Assembly (NCBI GenBank): GCA_014904985.1
Contig: MU129021.1
Span: 180,302-201,800, forward strand
Source of the DNA: Hydnum rufescens UP504
Lineage: Eukaryota > Basidiomycota > Agaricomycetes > Cantharellales > Hydnaceae
Length of the DNA: 21,499 nt
Direction: 5' to 3'
The translations under genes were made by a program, and so were the position numbers. Under the pieces are notes generated by a model. It searched no databases and was not told the origin of the DNA. It was given only the letters and a program-made list of their open reading frames with translations. This document shows, piece by piece, positions 1 through 9,412 of the stretch. The number at the start of each line of letters is the position of its first letter. The first letter of the stretch is position 1.

Positions 1-640
1 CAACTTCTAGCCCCGGTTCATCCAGGATCTCATATGGCTAAGTTGACCAGAACCTTATGCAAAGATCTCACCCGGACAGAACCACCTTCCAATGGGCTGA
101 TGCCCAAAACGTCACACGCCTTACCGTCAAACTGAAGTCCCTTGATCACCTTCGGACGATCTAGTTTATCCCGTCGAGTCGACTTCCGAAGTGGTAAGCC
201 GACGCCAACCCATCAACCACCTCCGAGATATGTACCGGAGCAGTATCTATAGACAGCTCCAGGAGGATGGAAAGGTGGTCAACCCCAGTAGGTTTCCCTA
301 CTCGACACAGTCTGCTCAGCAAGACGACAAGGACATATATCGACTCCTACCCGCATACAGGAGCTCTCGGCATTCAATCGAGCTCTGGAGGCATGGAACA
401 CTACTAAGGGCATACCACACCCGACTGAGATCTTGACGGACCACCAGCAACTCCCAGTACTATCCGGACTTGCAACAGACACGCTGCATACCGGCAGAAA
501 GCCTGCTGGTAGTATTTCCTTCCAGGTTCATCTCTCAATCCACTCTCAGCGCATCCGCTCCACGATCACAGTCCACCGGGGGGAAGCAGATGCTCTTCCT
601 CAGTCCCAACCTATCACACCCCGAGGTGACTTCTGAAAAC
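1..640 (+). pseudogene. Gypsy pol fragment: end of RT and RNase H
   Basis: Translation in shifting frames gives a recognisable Ty3/gypsy connection and RNase H region. RFIQDL near position 14 corresponds to the post-RT 'FI..FS' segment. QEDGKVVNPSRF (about 258-293) corresponds to 'DGK.HPIAF.S'. EILTDHQQL followed by a GEADALPQS end (about 425-600) corresponds to the 'LTDHKNLEYF ... GKADALSRR' block. In the element this domain degrades the RNA strand during minus-strand synthesis. At least one frameshift lies between about 300 and 430, and stops interrupt the first 150 bases, so this is a relic. Confidence 0.78.
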
Positions 641-929
641 TCCGATGTCTCTATACCTACTCCCAACCCACTGCTATACCAGGCACGTGCTTATGGACAC
701 TACCGGAGGTCGTCCTGTGATAGGACCGCGGAAAGCCGGATCTGATTGGCCCAGGAATTAAAAGAGCGCAGACAGCATTGGATGATAAAGAGTACTAAAT
801 CACTCACGGACCATTGAATGAGCTGCACATGGGCGAAACGACAACCATGAAAACTGGGAACATCAAAACGCGATCCACTCATCTCTCTTTCTGAGGAAGT
901 ATAGACATTCCAGCATGGAATTCCAAACT

Positions 930-1990
930 CAGCATGACTTGTCCAAAGAACACCATGACACCTTACACCGGCTCACCCCGAACGCGTCGGAGACGTACGC
1001 ACATCTTCGTGTCTCGCCTAACTCACTGGTGGCCTGGGATTCACGGTATGTTGCCAACGTACATGTTTCACCTCCACTCGCGACACTACGAATGCAATCG
1101 AAAAAAACTTTCATAACAACCGTCGGTACTCTCCACCTCTACACCCCGCTCCAGCACCAGCATAGAGGCAGTCATATCCAGTGGACATGATCACAAGGAG
1201 CTCCAGAGTCGCATGGATTTGACAGTGTGATGATCGTTGTCGACCGACTCTCCAAACGGATCATGTGATGCACACGACACACAGTGGACCTCCGCTCCGG
1301 AGTGCTCGTCTTTATCCGAGACAGAATGTCTGGAGGCACACCATGCGACTTCGCAGAGACATTCATCAGTCGGATCGGGCACAACACATAATCACTCCGA
1401 AGTTCAATGAGGATCAACTCAACATCCTTGGAGTCTACAGACCCAACTTCTCCACATGCATCTGCCCCCACCAGCACAAGTTGACACAAACCGGAGCGAG
1501 TCAATCAGGAGACTCAGAGACACACCACTTATACATCCGAATCTTTGTCACACCACAAGACATAAATGATTGGGTCAGACATGGACTCCCTCATGGCGGA
1601 GTTGCATACCCAAGTCAACGGATCCACTCTCCACCCGGGAACCATTTCTGCCTTGACTCATGGCCAAGACCCGTATGCCCTCGGCAACTGAACCATATCC
1701 CCCTGGAAGTTACTTTGAAGCAGCACGGACTTCATATCACATCGGATGCAAACATGAGGAGCCAGTCCGCTCTCCACGCAAGCATGCCGAGGATCTATTG
1801 GCTCGTCACATATAGATGGACAAACCGGATAAGAAGCCCCAGGAGTACTTGCAAGTCGGGAGACCTCGGATAGGTGGCTGCGACGCTCCAACTAATTTCC
1901 ATGCACACGTCCCACACGAACACAGGAAACTCTCGGACAAGCTGGTTAGGCCCATAAACCAACGGTAGCAATGGTGATCTATCCGCTCTG
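930..1990 (+). pseudogene. Gypsy integrase fragment
   Basis: The stretch carries the landmarks of a Ty3/gypsy integrase in order, in several frames. THWWPGI (about 1021-1041) matches the zinc-finger-domain 'YWWPGM' signature, with remnants of the paired Cys downstream (YECNRKK). GFDSVMIVVDRLSK (about 1213-1257) matches the 'FDSILVVVDRLSK' core. SDRAQH (about 1370-1387) matches 'SDRGTQF'. ERVNQE (about 1493-1510) matches 'GQTERVNQ'. AELHTQVNGSTLHP and THGQDPYALG (about 1590-1690) match the 'AEFAYN...HS...GQDP' segment of basidiomycete elements. Stops and frame changes occur every 100-200 bases. Confidence 0.8.
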
Positions 1991-2059
1991 CTATCCCGCC
2001 ATCAAACCTCTCCTCCATGCGAGTCCACCAGGTCTTCCGATGTCTCCAAAACTCGCCCT

Positions 2060-2290
2060 TTCTGGCTGAAATTAGCGATCGCCATTGCACACTCCTCACC
2101 CCCTCTACCTCCAATCGGTTGACGCGAGCGAGATCATGAGGTAGAACGATTGAAAATCGCATTTCGCGACGGACCACATCCCCATGACTCCGTGCCGAAT
2201 CTTACTCATGGTGAAATGGAAAGGCATACACACCTACGGAGAACCATGGCCTCCGGTCGACCCAACCTAAGGTAAAATAGCCTGGAAAGA
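2060..2290 (+). pseudogene. Probable chromodomain remnant at the pol 3' end
   Basis: The segment LVKWKGIHTYGEPWPPVD (about 2207-2262) resembles the 'LVKWKGYP.EE.TWEP' core of chromodomains at the C-terminus of chromoviral integrases, which direct integration by binding histone marks. It sits in the right place, between the integrase C-terminal region and the LTR. The rest of the domain is not recognisable and the upstream strand holds stops. Confidence 0.5.
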
Positions 2291-2493
2291 TCGTCACGCG
2301 ACAATTCACCAATCTTCGCCCATCCGAGTAAGCTCACCAGAGCGATCAGCGCCATTGACTTCTCATCCAATATCCAGGGTTCAGCTGATCCAACATCCCT
2401 AACGAAGCCCACCTGCAAGACCTCCCGGACATAGGTCGCCCATTGATCCCGCTCCTCTGGCCAAACTTAGGGACGATTACGGAAAGTTAGCTA
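2291..2493. other. Pol-to-LTR spacer of the gypsy relic, no gene seen
   Basis: About 200 bases between the chromodomain remnant and the purine tract. No conserved motif or convincing reading frame; probably the decayed end of pol plus 3' untranslated sequence. Confidence 0.4.
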
Positions 2494-2510
2494 AAATGAG
2501 CAGGGGGTGA
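2494..2510 (+). other. Candidate polypurine tract
   Basis: A purine-rich stretch (AAATGAGCAGGGGGTGA) directly abuts the first base of the LTR. This is where the plus-strand primer of an LTR retrotransposon should lie. It is interrupted by a T and a C. Confidence 0.6.
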
Positions 2511-3299
2511 TGTCAGGGTCCGCCGCCCCCAACTCCGGTCTACTCACCGGTTCTAACTCCGTGCTACACTCCGGTCATCCAGTCCAGCCCACCCAAACCA
2601 CCTCCCAAGTCCGGTTCTCCCACTTTATTTCCCCTCGCCACCACAGATCCCACTTTGCTTCCGGCCTTGATGCTGGTTTCAGACTCAGAGATTCAACCTA
2701 CCTACTTACCAGGCTCATCTATCTCTCTTTTCTTTCTTATCCATTATCCCATTGCTTCCGTTTCACCCCCTGGCGAGTTCCTGTTCACTGTTCCTGTCCT
2801 GTCCCCCCCCTTGTAAAGCCACCCCGTCCCAGTTTAGCGGATTCCACTCCCCCGTGAGTATAAGTCATTCATAGTATAAAAGTAGATACATACAGGAAGA
2901 GTGAATCCAGAGACGCAACACAAAACCGCTTTGGTCTCCTCAGGATTTCCAGCATGTTACCCCGACTACAGGTCAGAAAACATTATATAGTATAAATATC
3001 AGTACATTCCGTTATACATTATATACTCACGGATTTCCGCTGTTCCACTAACACCCCCACGTGTTACTCCGGACTACAGGTCCGAGTATTTTCCAGTTGA
3101 CTCCGCGAGCTTAAGGACCGCTGTGCTCGTTTCCGCCTAGTCCCTTCCGGGCTGCTGGATTGCCTCTCCGTCCCCTCCTATCTTCGTTATCTCATTCCTG
3201 CCCGGATTCTCTCGGACTTAGCTGGACTTACCCCAGACTTAGCCGGAATTATCTGTGTTTATATTTGTTTGGTGCTCTCGTCGCAGCGTGGCCCTGACA
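2511..3299 (+). repeat. 3' LTR of the gypsy element (789 bp)
   Basis: It starts TGTCAGGG (2511-2518) and ends CCCTGACA (3292-3299), a perfect 8-bp inverted terminal pair of the TG...CA type. It is preceded by a purine tract and pol, and followed at once by LINE coding sequence. A TATA-like TATAAAAG is at 2875-2882, and AT-rich TATAGTATAAATAT-type blocks lie at about 2985-3030. Pyrimidine-rich repeated words (GGACTTA, GGACTACAGGTC) occur in the second half. No second LTR is in the window, so identity and age cannot be measured. Confidence 0.85.
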
Positions 3300-4034
3300 G
3301 AATCCCATCCACTGCTTCTGATGACAATGAGGGACCTGCGTCTCCCCCTCCCTCTTGTAAAGTGGACAGCCTCATTCTTAAGTGATCGACTAAGCTCTAT
3401 CTGCCTGGATGGGAAACGAGATACCCTGAAAGTCACAGAGACAGGGATCCCCCAAGGGTCGTGTGTGTCACCAATCCTGGCAGCCATATTCACGTCCCCC
3501 CTGGCGCAACATATTCAAGAGGCAGTGTCACGTAACAAGGTTGGTATTGCACTCTGGCATGAGATGAAGAAGAATTCATGCAGGGAAATCATGACCCCAC
3601 TCTATGTTGATGATGGAAGGCTCGCGGTGTCATCGGATAAGCTGAGTACTAATGCTAAAGTCCTCGCTCTGGATTTGCTGCAGCTAGAGAGTGGCTCAGA
3701 TCGCATGGCCTAGCTATGGATGAAGTCAAACGAGAACTACAGCACTACTCATGGCAGACAAGGGGTGAGTCATGCCCCTCAGTCATTATACTGACTGAGG
3801 ACCTGGCAGCTCCCAATCATCATCAAGCCCTCTAAACATCTGAAGTGGCTTGGTATCACCTATGACTCTAAGCTAGCATTCAACGAGCATGTCAGGAACG
3901 TGGTACAGAAGGGAAACCGTGCCCTCTCGCTCCTGAAGATGCTGGGAAATTCCCTCCATGGACTCCACCAACTCCATTTCCGTACTCTATACAATGCATG
4001 CGTCCTTCCAACCATGACTTTCTGCAGCCCAGTC
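3300..4034 (+). pseudogene. LINE ORF2, reverse transcriptase part (fragment 1)
   Basis: This is the RT palm/thumb region of a non-LTR retrotransposon, which reverse-transcribes element RNA at a nicked target. Visible motifs are SFLSDR, ICLDGKRD, TGIPQGSCVSPILAAIF (the 'GIPQGSPxSP' block), the catalytic LYVDDGRL (about 3601-3624), and the thumb segment HLKWLGITYDSKLAFNEHV, then LLKMLGNSLHGLHQLHFRTLY. A TAG stop at about 3711 comes from a frameshift near 3695. The next segment reads HGLAMDEVKRELQHYSW in another frame, and a second shift near 3820 restores the first frame, so the gene is broken. It ends exactly at the hAT-like insertion after codons for CSPV and resumes at 9413. Confidence 0.88.
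4027..4034. repeat. 8-bp target site duplication, left copy
   Basis: GCCCAGTC at 4027-4034 is repeated perfectly at 9405-9412, bracketing the inserted DNA element. An 8-bp duplication is typical of the hAT superfamily, and also of KDZ-type fungal elements. Dropping the insert plus one copy joins LINE codons in frame (S-P-V-W-Y-K-G). Confidence 0.92.
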
Positions 4035-4108
4035 CAGGCTGGTCAGTCAAATGGGGGACCTAATTTAGGTACCACTTCCGGGGCAGAAAATGGTACCTAA
4101 TAGGTCCC
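4035..4108 (+). repeat. Left terminal inverted repeat of the hAT-like element
   Basis: About 74 bp aligning imperfectly with the reverse complement of 9329-9404. Shared blocks are GGTCAGTCA, TTAGGTACCACTT, GGGGCAGA-AATGGTACCTAA and TAGGTCCC. The segment is itself a nested inverted repeat around two GGTACC sites. A palindrome TTTCGGCCGAAA follows at 4116-4127. Confidence 0.82.
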
Positions 4109-4127
4109 CCAGACCTTTCGGCCGAAA

Positions 4128-5190
4128 TCAGGCTATTCCAATTCAGTTTTTTTGGCCATCTATCGGCCAATCCATGGCTGTGCTAGATTATATATTTATT
4201 TATTATTATTTGTTTACTATTTATTATTATTAATTTTCTGTTTGTGGCTTGTTTACTTCTGATTTAGCAGGTCCTCTTAGTACATGATGGGTGTATTTGT
4301 ACAATTCTCCATGATATTTGTATTAGCAGGGTCATGCATAGTGTTGGTCAGATGACAAACTTAAAACGAATATGAAATGTTTAGTACAAAAAAAAAAGAA
4401 AAAGCCATCAAGCAATAAAGAGTATGTATGTCTATGCCTGCTCCTTTTTGCTGGGTTTGTAGCGCTCACACACCCAAAATGGACGCGACGCGACGCAGGT
4501 TCATGAGCAGTGAGGATCGATCGTTGCAATCATTAATACCAGAGTACGTCATCCGACTCGCTATGCCGGTGTTGACGTGTGCATTTATGTTCGGATTTAT
4601 AGTGGCATGTCCGTTTGCATCCATTCCTTACTACTCCGTGTCTTTCCATTCAGTTTCAGCGGGGCTTCGTTGGGTGTTTCGGTGCCAGATGACAAACTAG
4701 GTAAAAACTGATTTGTCGAGATTCTTGTTATTGGACGGTATTCTGCTTGGGGGCGTCACGCAGAGAGAAGAGAGAGAGAGAGGAATATACTGAGAGCACC
4801 ATAAATACGCGGATCTCAGAATACATCTATGCTTGACCATATTTTCACCTGTTTTAACGTACAGCGGTAATTAATAGAGTAGATATAACAAGCAGCTGCT
4901 TACACTATCTTCTATTTTGCGCGCATGACATGAGTGGGTTTTCTGAGGTATGTAGTGTCATTGGATATATTAGACTCAGTAGATATAAATTATTGCAACG
5001 ATAATTCAATTTTGGTAGTTGGGTGGGTCATCATTCTCCACCTGCTTGTCGTGGAGTCGGTGGGGGATCACTCGTGTGTGGCGGGACTCTGGTGCGATAC
5101 ACTTACCGATAGGCGTAACATACGAGCGGTTATTTTCGTGATTCCCCTTCGTGTGCCGAACACACCAGATACGAGACACAAATAACAGGC
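4128..5190. other. AT-rich interior of the hAT-like element, no gene recognised
   Basis: The stretch holds TTATTATT-type runs (about 4190-4230), an A-rich tract (4386-4403) and a short GA microsatellite (about 4760-4782). Open frames of up to 90 codons exist, but their composition is not protein-like and I recognise no family. Confidence 0.4.
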
Positions 5191-5193
5191 CAC

Positions 5194-5279
5194 ACAAAAG
5201 AGCAGTGTAATGCTGCTCCTTTTGCATTGGTTGTTACTCACCTATAAACTACCACACACCCCACTTCATGGTGTGTGGT
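5194..5279 (-). repeat. Single intron-like module, minus strand, 3' part lost
   Basis: Read on the minus strand, a hairpin with arms ACCACACACC/GGTGTGTGGT (5279-5251) is followed after 9 nt by GTGAGT (5241-5236). Then comes a hairpin CAAAAGGAGCAG/CTGCTCTTTTG (about 5224-5195). This is the same order and spacing as the modules at 11101-12835. No RCTRAY branch-like site or TAG acceptor follows, so the copy is truncated or diverged. Confidence 0.7.
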
Positions 5280-5639
5280 ATGTTCTTATGGGCCCAGCCA
5301 GTTGGCCTACTCATGGGGCAGCCTGAGACAGCGGGTATACCCATAGACGCGCGTAGAGAGAGAGGGAGTAAGTTTGTGTATGCATAATAGAATACAAAAT
5401 ACAGTCTTGACTGGCCACGCTTGAGCCTGCGTACTGCCGGATGCAACTGATCAATCATTACAATCAGTCGTCCTATGAGTATCAAATAGAATGTTCATGA
5501 TAATATACCTATAGTACAATATTCATGTTAACAGTATATTGACAAATAAGTACGAGCATGGCTGTCTTTCTGACATCAAATTTGTAATGTGACTGTCGCA
5601 ATGGTTGTGTAGGCTTAATGCGGAGGATGGGCGCGTATA
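5280..5639. other. Unassigned DNA inside the hAT-like element
   Basis: No recognisable gene, hairpin module or repeat. A few short frames below 80 codons are open by chance. Confidence 0.35.
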
Positions 5640-5642
5640 ATC

Positions 5643-6237
5643 TACATAGTGTCAAAAATGCAGATTTCAGGTCTGGTGCCTAGCCGAATCTTTTATAGAC
5701 ATCACTCGCGCCATTCAACGGATGCGGGGGCTGTCCGCTGTTTGCCCAATTGGTCCCAAACAGCAAAGTCGTCGGTTACTTATCGCACCAGTTTGAAGCC
5801 ACTACAACTGTACAGTTCTATAAATCTCCTATGGGTGCAAGTATTGTTTTGATGTGGGAGAAGGTGGGTTGGAATTGGGAGGAACAGATATTAATCGCTG
5901 GATTTAAACAACTGCGTGGCGTGTCCTCATTCGGTTGGCCTGTTCGTTGGCGTGTGGTTCCCTTGTTCGACGATCCGGGTGTACAGTGCGATTTCCTGCT
6001 GTCAGGTATGCCGTCGCGCGTAACACGTCTGACATTAGATGAAATGACAATCGCGTTCTTCTGCTCTATCTCAAGAACAAGCCATGTAGTGCGATTGCGT
6101 GGACACAGGAACGCGAAATGCAGAACGCACTCTGGAACAGGTGCTAGATGCATATGAGAGGTTCGGGATTCGCTCTTTGAAAAATGGCTGTGGTCGGTTT
6201 AGGGGAATGTCCAAGCCGTTCTGTCGCTGCCGAGTTA
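5643..6237 (+). pseudogene. Unidentified coding-like stretch, frame-shifted
   Basis: I do not recognise a family. A 135-codon frame at 5750-6157 reads protein-like at first (KVVGYLSHQFEATTTVQFY, then MPSRVTRLTLDEMTIAF). From about 6055 a second frame looks better (LLYLKNKPCSAIAWTQERE, then MQNALWNRC), and from 6099 a third gives RTLEQVLDAYERFGIRSLK ending at a TAG near 6244. Successive frames of this kind suggest a decayed gene with frameshifts rather than an active one. It lies inside the hAT-like element and could be cargo, a degraded transposase or a nested element. Low certainty that it was ever coding. Confidence 0.3.
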
Positions 6238-6244
6238 GCGGGTA

Positions 6245-7864
6245 GGACCAGGCATGGTGTATTTAGACGCGAGATCTCACTTTGGCCATCCAATGTGGAA
6301 TGTTGTACAGAGAGCCAGACATAAAAGAGAGCTTAAAACGGCATGCTAGGAGCCATCTCAGCAGCAGAAAGCGAAGTGCTCATCTCTATTCTATTGCGCT
6401 GCGGATTGATAAATGTGGTACTTAGAATTGGCTTCCTTAACGGTGTCTGAAAAGATTTGGCGGACTATGCAGCTCACAAGATTGTGCATAAGAACCCCCA
6501 GGACATTGGCAAAGCTTGTGAATTGGCTTGCCGCTTCGTGACCAAACACTCAACAAGCCTGGCTTCTCTTTGGAGCCTGGACTCGCAGCCTGTCGGGGTG
6601 TGCTGAGTTCGTCTCTGTGCATCAATCCAACAAATCCAAGACCTGACATTGGATAGGTATTTATGTTGTGGCCTATGACAATACAAACCCTGCACCTCGA
6701 ATGAACATTGTTGTATTGGTTATTTTGAGTAAGTGTCCGAGACATTTGGGTGTCGTGGTGCGAGTGAGCCGACATATGTGAATTGATGATTTGGTCCTAG
6801 TATAAGGGTAATAAGCACAGAAGCAACGAGACAAAACTGGAATGGTGAAAGACAAGAAGGTAACTAATTGACTGTATCGTTGCACCTCTGGCTGATATGG
6901 TAACCTTAAATCTGTTCCTCTCCACCAGTTCATATCAAGGATCATAAATATCTTTATGAAGATTGGTTATCAAGAAACCCCTTGATTGCTTTCGGTTATT
7001 GTGTCCCTCATACCTGATGATATTATTCTACCGAACCACCAAAGAGCAGTTCCCACTGCTACACACGGTATAGAGTATGTTATTTTGCTGTTCTGATACC
7101 CGCAAAAAGGGTGGCCTTGCATGCTGAATATGTTTATTTTTCCGTTGTACATGCATCATCAGTACTTTGAGGATAAAAGACATCATGAAATAGATTTATT
7201 TCTACACCTGGTAGACATAATTATCGGTTCCTATGCCTTCCATTGTAATCGCCATTTGTGCTTGTGGGATGGCTGTTTGATGCTTTTGGGTTCCGCAGTT
7301 AATACTTTAGTGGCGGATTTGAGTTCATTTTGCGTTTTTCTGACAGTATCTTCAGACAGTTTGTCTTTGCATATTTGCATTGCGCATCACATGTGACAGC
7401 GACCGAACTTACGGCTCCAACGGCATGATGCGGGTGTTGTATGAATCGGTTATGCGTGTTGTTCAAAGTCGTACAGGAATCACGCGCTGATTAAGGACAA
7501 GAGACCGGAAAGCAGTGCATCCAGATCTTTTGCGATATGATTTAGATTCTTCACAATATACCTGAAGACACGCTTTTGATAACATTTTTACCAGCGTCAT
7601 CCGGCCAGAAAATATCCCATCAGTGAACTGCTGAAACTTCACACTTTTTCGAAGACTGGTGTCCATCCATCTTCGGAGCGAAGATCCAGTACCCGATCCC
7701 GTCATTGCACGCGTCGGGAAGAGTGTCACAAATTGCCTCCAAGCTGCTATCGAGCTGGCTGCGAAACGGAGAGTCGACTCTGCCGAAAAACCAAGAAGCG
7801 GCCAAAGAGGGTTGTGCGCGGCAAACCCCAACCACACTACGCACCCATGACAAGCCAAATGTCA
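6245..7864. other. Unassigned interior of the hAT-like element
   Basis: Open frames of 60-131 codons occur on both strands (for example minus 7858-7463 and plus 7121-7396). None shows a domain motif, and overlapping frames on opposite strands are equally open, which argues against coding. No hairpin module or tandem repeat seen here. Confidence 0.35.
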
Positions 7865-8144
7865 GGACGCAGAGGTGTGGCGCGCTGCGCACTTGGTATG
7901 GGTGAGCGAATTGGTCTGTCGCAGGGCGCTCACGACACAGCCAGCACTTTCACCAGTGACAGTCATACCTGGGTTGAAAACACCACCACCCACGCGCCTG
8001 CGCGGGTGTGTGATACTTACAATCTCAGGGATTTCAAGCCAATCCCTCTCCTAGGTAGTACCCTCAGGCACGGCAAAAAGAGCAGCAATGCTGCGTCTTT
8101 TTGCGCTGTTTTAAATTTTTTAAACTAATGATTATTATTCTAAG
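7865..8144 (+). repeat. Single intron-like module (copy A), plus strand
   Basis: A leader with GACGCAGAGGTG then TGGCGCGC (about 7865-7885) also precedes the array at about 11058-11078. A degenerate hairpin (7986-8012) is followed by GGTAGTACC (8054-8062), a weak donor. Next come the GCAAAAAGAGCAGC/GCTGC(G)TCTTTTTGC hairpin (8073-8105), ACTAAT at 8124-8129 and TAAG at 8141-8144. In the array's first unit this acceptor reads TAGG. The following GCTACAACAAATG is shared exactly with 11233-11245. The altered donor and acceptor suggest a decayed copy. Confidence 0.75.
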
Positions 8145-9104
8145 CTACAACAAATGGAACACCGAGACATCGCTCACACGCCCCTCATCCAAAAAATACC
8201 AGAACGAGTACAGCTGCAAGACAGAATTATCACACGTAACGAAGCCAGAAGAATAGCCTTCCAGTTTGGCTGAAACCGAGACAAGCACTGGCAACTCAAT
8301 CATTGACCCTCAGCTACAAACTCCGAGGACACCACGCCATTTTTGTGCCGACATATTCACTCATCCGCCTCCTCAGCAAATTTCTTTTTAGCTCTCCCTC
8401 TCAACTCAAATCATCATCCTGCTTACCCAACCAAGGATATATCAATAAGATGGCCCATCCCCTCATATTGACTGAGCCTGTATTATCCCACCAAGACAAG
8501 ATCCCGAATGTACTGTACACAAGCTCCTGGAAGTAAACAACAAACATTTGCAGACAAACCTCCACACTGCCAAACAAATCCCTAAGATGCTTACCAGGAT
8601 GCTCAGATGTCGCAAATGCACAACTGGTTTGTCAGGAATGTATCTAGATCGGGCATGAGAAACAATTGGCATAAGGAGAACAGGAGGAGAAGAGTGGGAT
8701 TCGTCTCCCCATAGGGGATGGCAAGGCACGAGGTCCTAACTGATGCCCAACTGCCAAGCCTTCTGACAGGCACATGAGACGTGAAGCTGTGTGGGATGCA
8801 AAGGAGTGCAGCTCAACGAGACCCAAGCAAAGCAAAAAAGAGGGAAAATCGTACAATTCAAAAAGGAATGGGCCCCGCAGTGTGGGAGAAGACGGAAAGC
8901 CTGCCAACAAAACTACAGATAAGGCATTGGAAGAGGAGATGCAAGTGTCGGCAAAGGGTATTGGCTGCCACTTGCCCAATTATGGCAATGCAGTATAGGA
9001 ATGTGGGCTGCATTTTGATAGAGTATGAAGGGAAGGGTTGGATTAATGCCCTCAGTGATCCTCTGGAGGCCAACAGTGACAGCCAGCCAGCAGTTCCGAA
9101 GAAC
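8145..9104. other. Unassigned DNA between module copy A and the element's right end
   Basis: The segment has A-rich plus-strand sequence and overlapping open frames of 74-122 codons at 8774-9149. Their products are Lys/Arg/Ser-rich and match no family I know. The last bases run into a G-rich tract. Confidence 0.35.
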
Positions 9105-9202
9105 GATTCAGGGGGGGAGTGTAAGGGCTCGGATAAAGCCGGAAAATGATTCAGTGAGTGGTAACAGGAAAATCATACCCCTGGACCATAAACCTTGCGT
9201 AT
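9105..9202 (+). other. Possible LTR-retroelement end (purine tract plus TGTAAGG)
   Basis: ATTCAGGGGGGGAG (about 9106-9119) followed by TGTAAGGGCTCGG (from 9120) looks like a polypurine tract abutting a TG-starting LTR. No matching LTR end or second copy is visible, and the hAT-like terminus begins about 80 bases later. Tentative. Confidence 0.25.
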
Positions 9203-9404
9203 ATATGGCCTGCTGCAAGTCTGAGATTCTCTAAGTCCCCAGTTTCGGCCAATTTTCGGCCAATTTTCGGCCATTTCGGCCCAAGAAGGTGCAGACCGTA
9301 AAATGGCCATTTCGGCCGGAATAGTGATGGGACCTACTTAGGTACCATTATCTGCCCCCAAAAGTGGTACCTAACTAGGTAGGCTTAGATGACTGACCAA
9401 GGTG
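9203..9404 (+). repeat. Right end of the hAT-like element (copy 1)
   Basis: A 202-bp terminal segment repeated at 13429-13628 with only about two 1-bp length differences. It contains five TTTCGGCC sites at 9243, 9254, 9265, 9274 and 9310, candidate subterminal transposase-binding repeats. The terminal inverted repeat is 9329-9404, ending GACTGACCAAGGTG before the duplication GCCCAGTC. Confidence 0.88.
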
Positions 9405-9412
9405 GCCCAGTC
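9405..9412. repeat. 8-bp target site duplication, right copy
   Basis: GCCCAGTC, identical to 4027-4034. LINE coding resumes in frame directly after it with W-Y-K-G-S-K. Confidence 0.92.

Larger units (their letters stand above)
1..3299 (+). mobile_element. Decayed Ty3/gypsy (chromovirus-type) LTR retrotransposon, 3' part
   Basis: Pol remnants run in the canonical Ty3/gypsy order (RT end/RNase H, integrase zinc region, integrase core, probable chromodomain), followed by a purine tract and a 3' LTR with perfect 8-bp inverted ends. The 5' half lies outside the window. Reading frame changes and stops are numerous, so the copy is old and cannot encode pol. LINE coding sequence starts directly after the LTR, so the element most likely inserted into that LINE, whose 5' part would lie left of the window. 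The target duplication cannot be tested because the 5' LTR is absent. Confidence 0.82.
4035..9404. mobile_element. hAT-like DNA transposon, 5,370 bp, inserted in the LINE
   Basis: The boundaries are fixed by the 8-bp duplication GCCCAGTC and by the interrupted LINE protein. The ends CAGGCTGGTCAGTCA (left) and CACCTTGGTCAGTCA (right, reverse complement) match at 12 of 15 positions, and similarity extends over ~75 bp. CAGG-type ends with 8-bp duplications fit hAT. I found no hAT transposase signature, such as the C-terminal dimerisation block, in any frame, so the copy is non-autonomous, internally replaced or badly decayed. The interior is a patchwork of AT-rich DNA, two single intron-like modules and a possible LTR-element end near 9105-9202. 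The KDZ alternative cannot be excluded without a transposase. Confidence 0.78.

Noticed and set aside
5750..6157. Intact hypothetical gene in the hAT-like interior
   Set aside because: Coding-like signal moves between frames and the opposite strand is equally open, so an intact gene is unlikely; kept only as a low-confidence pseudogene.
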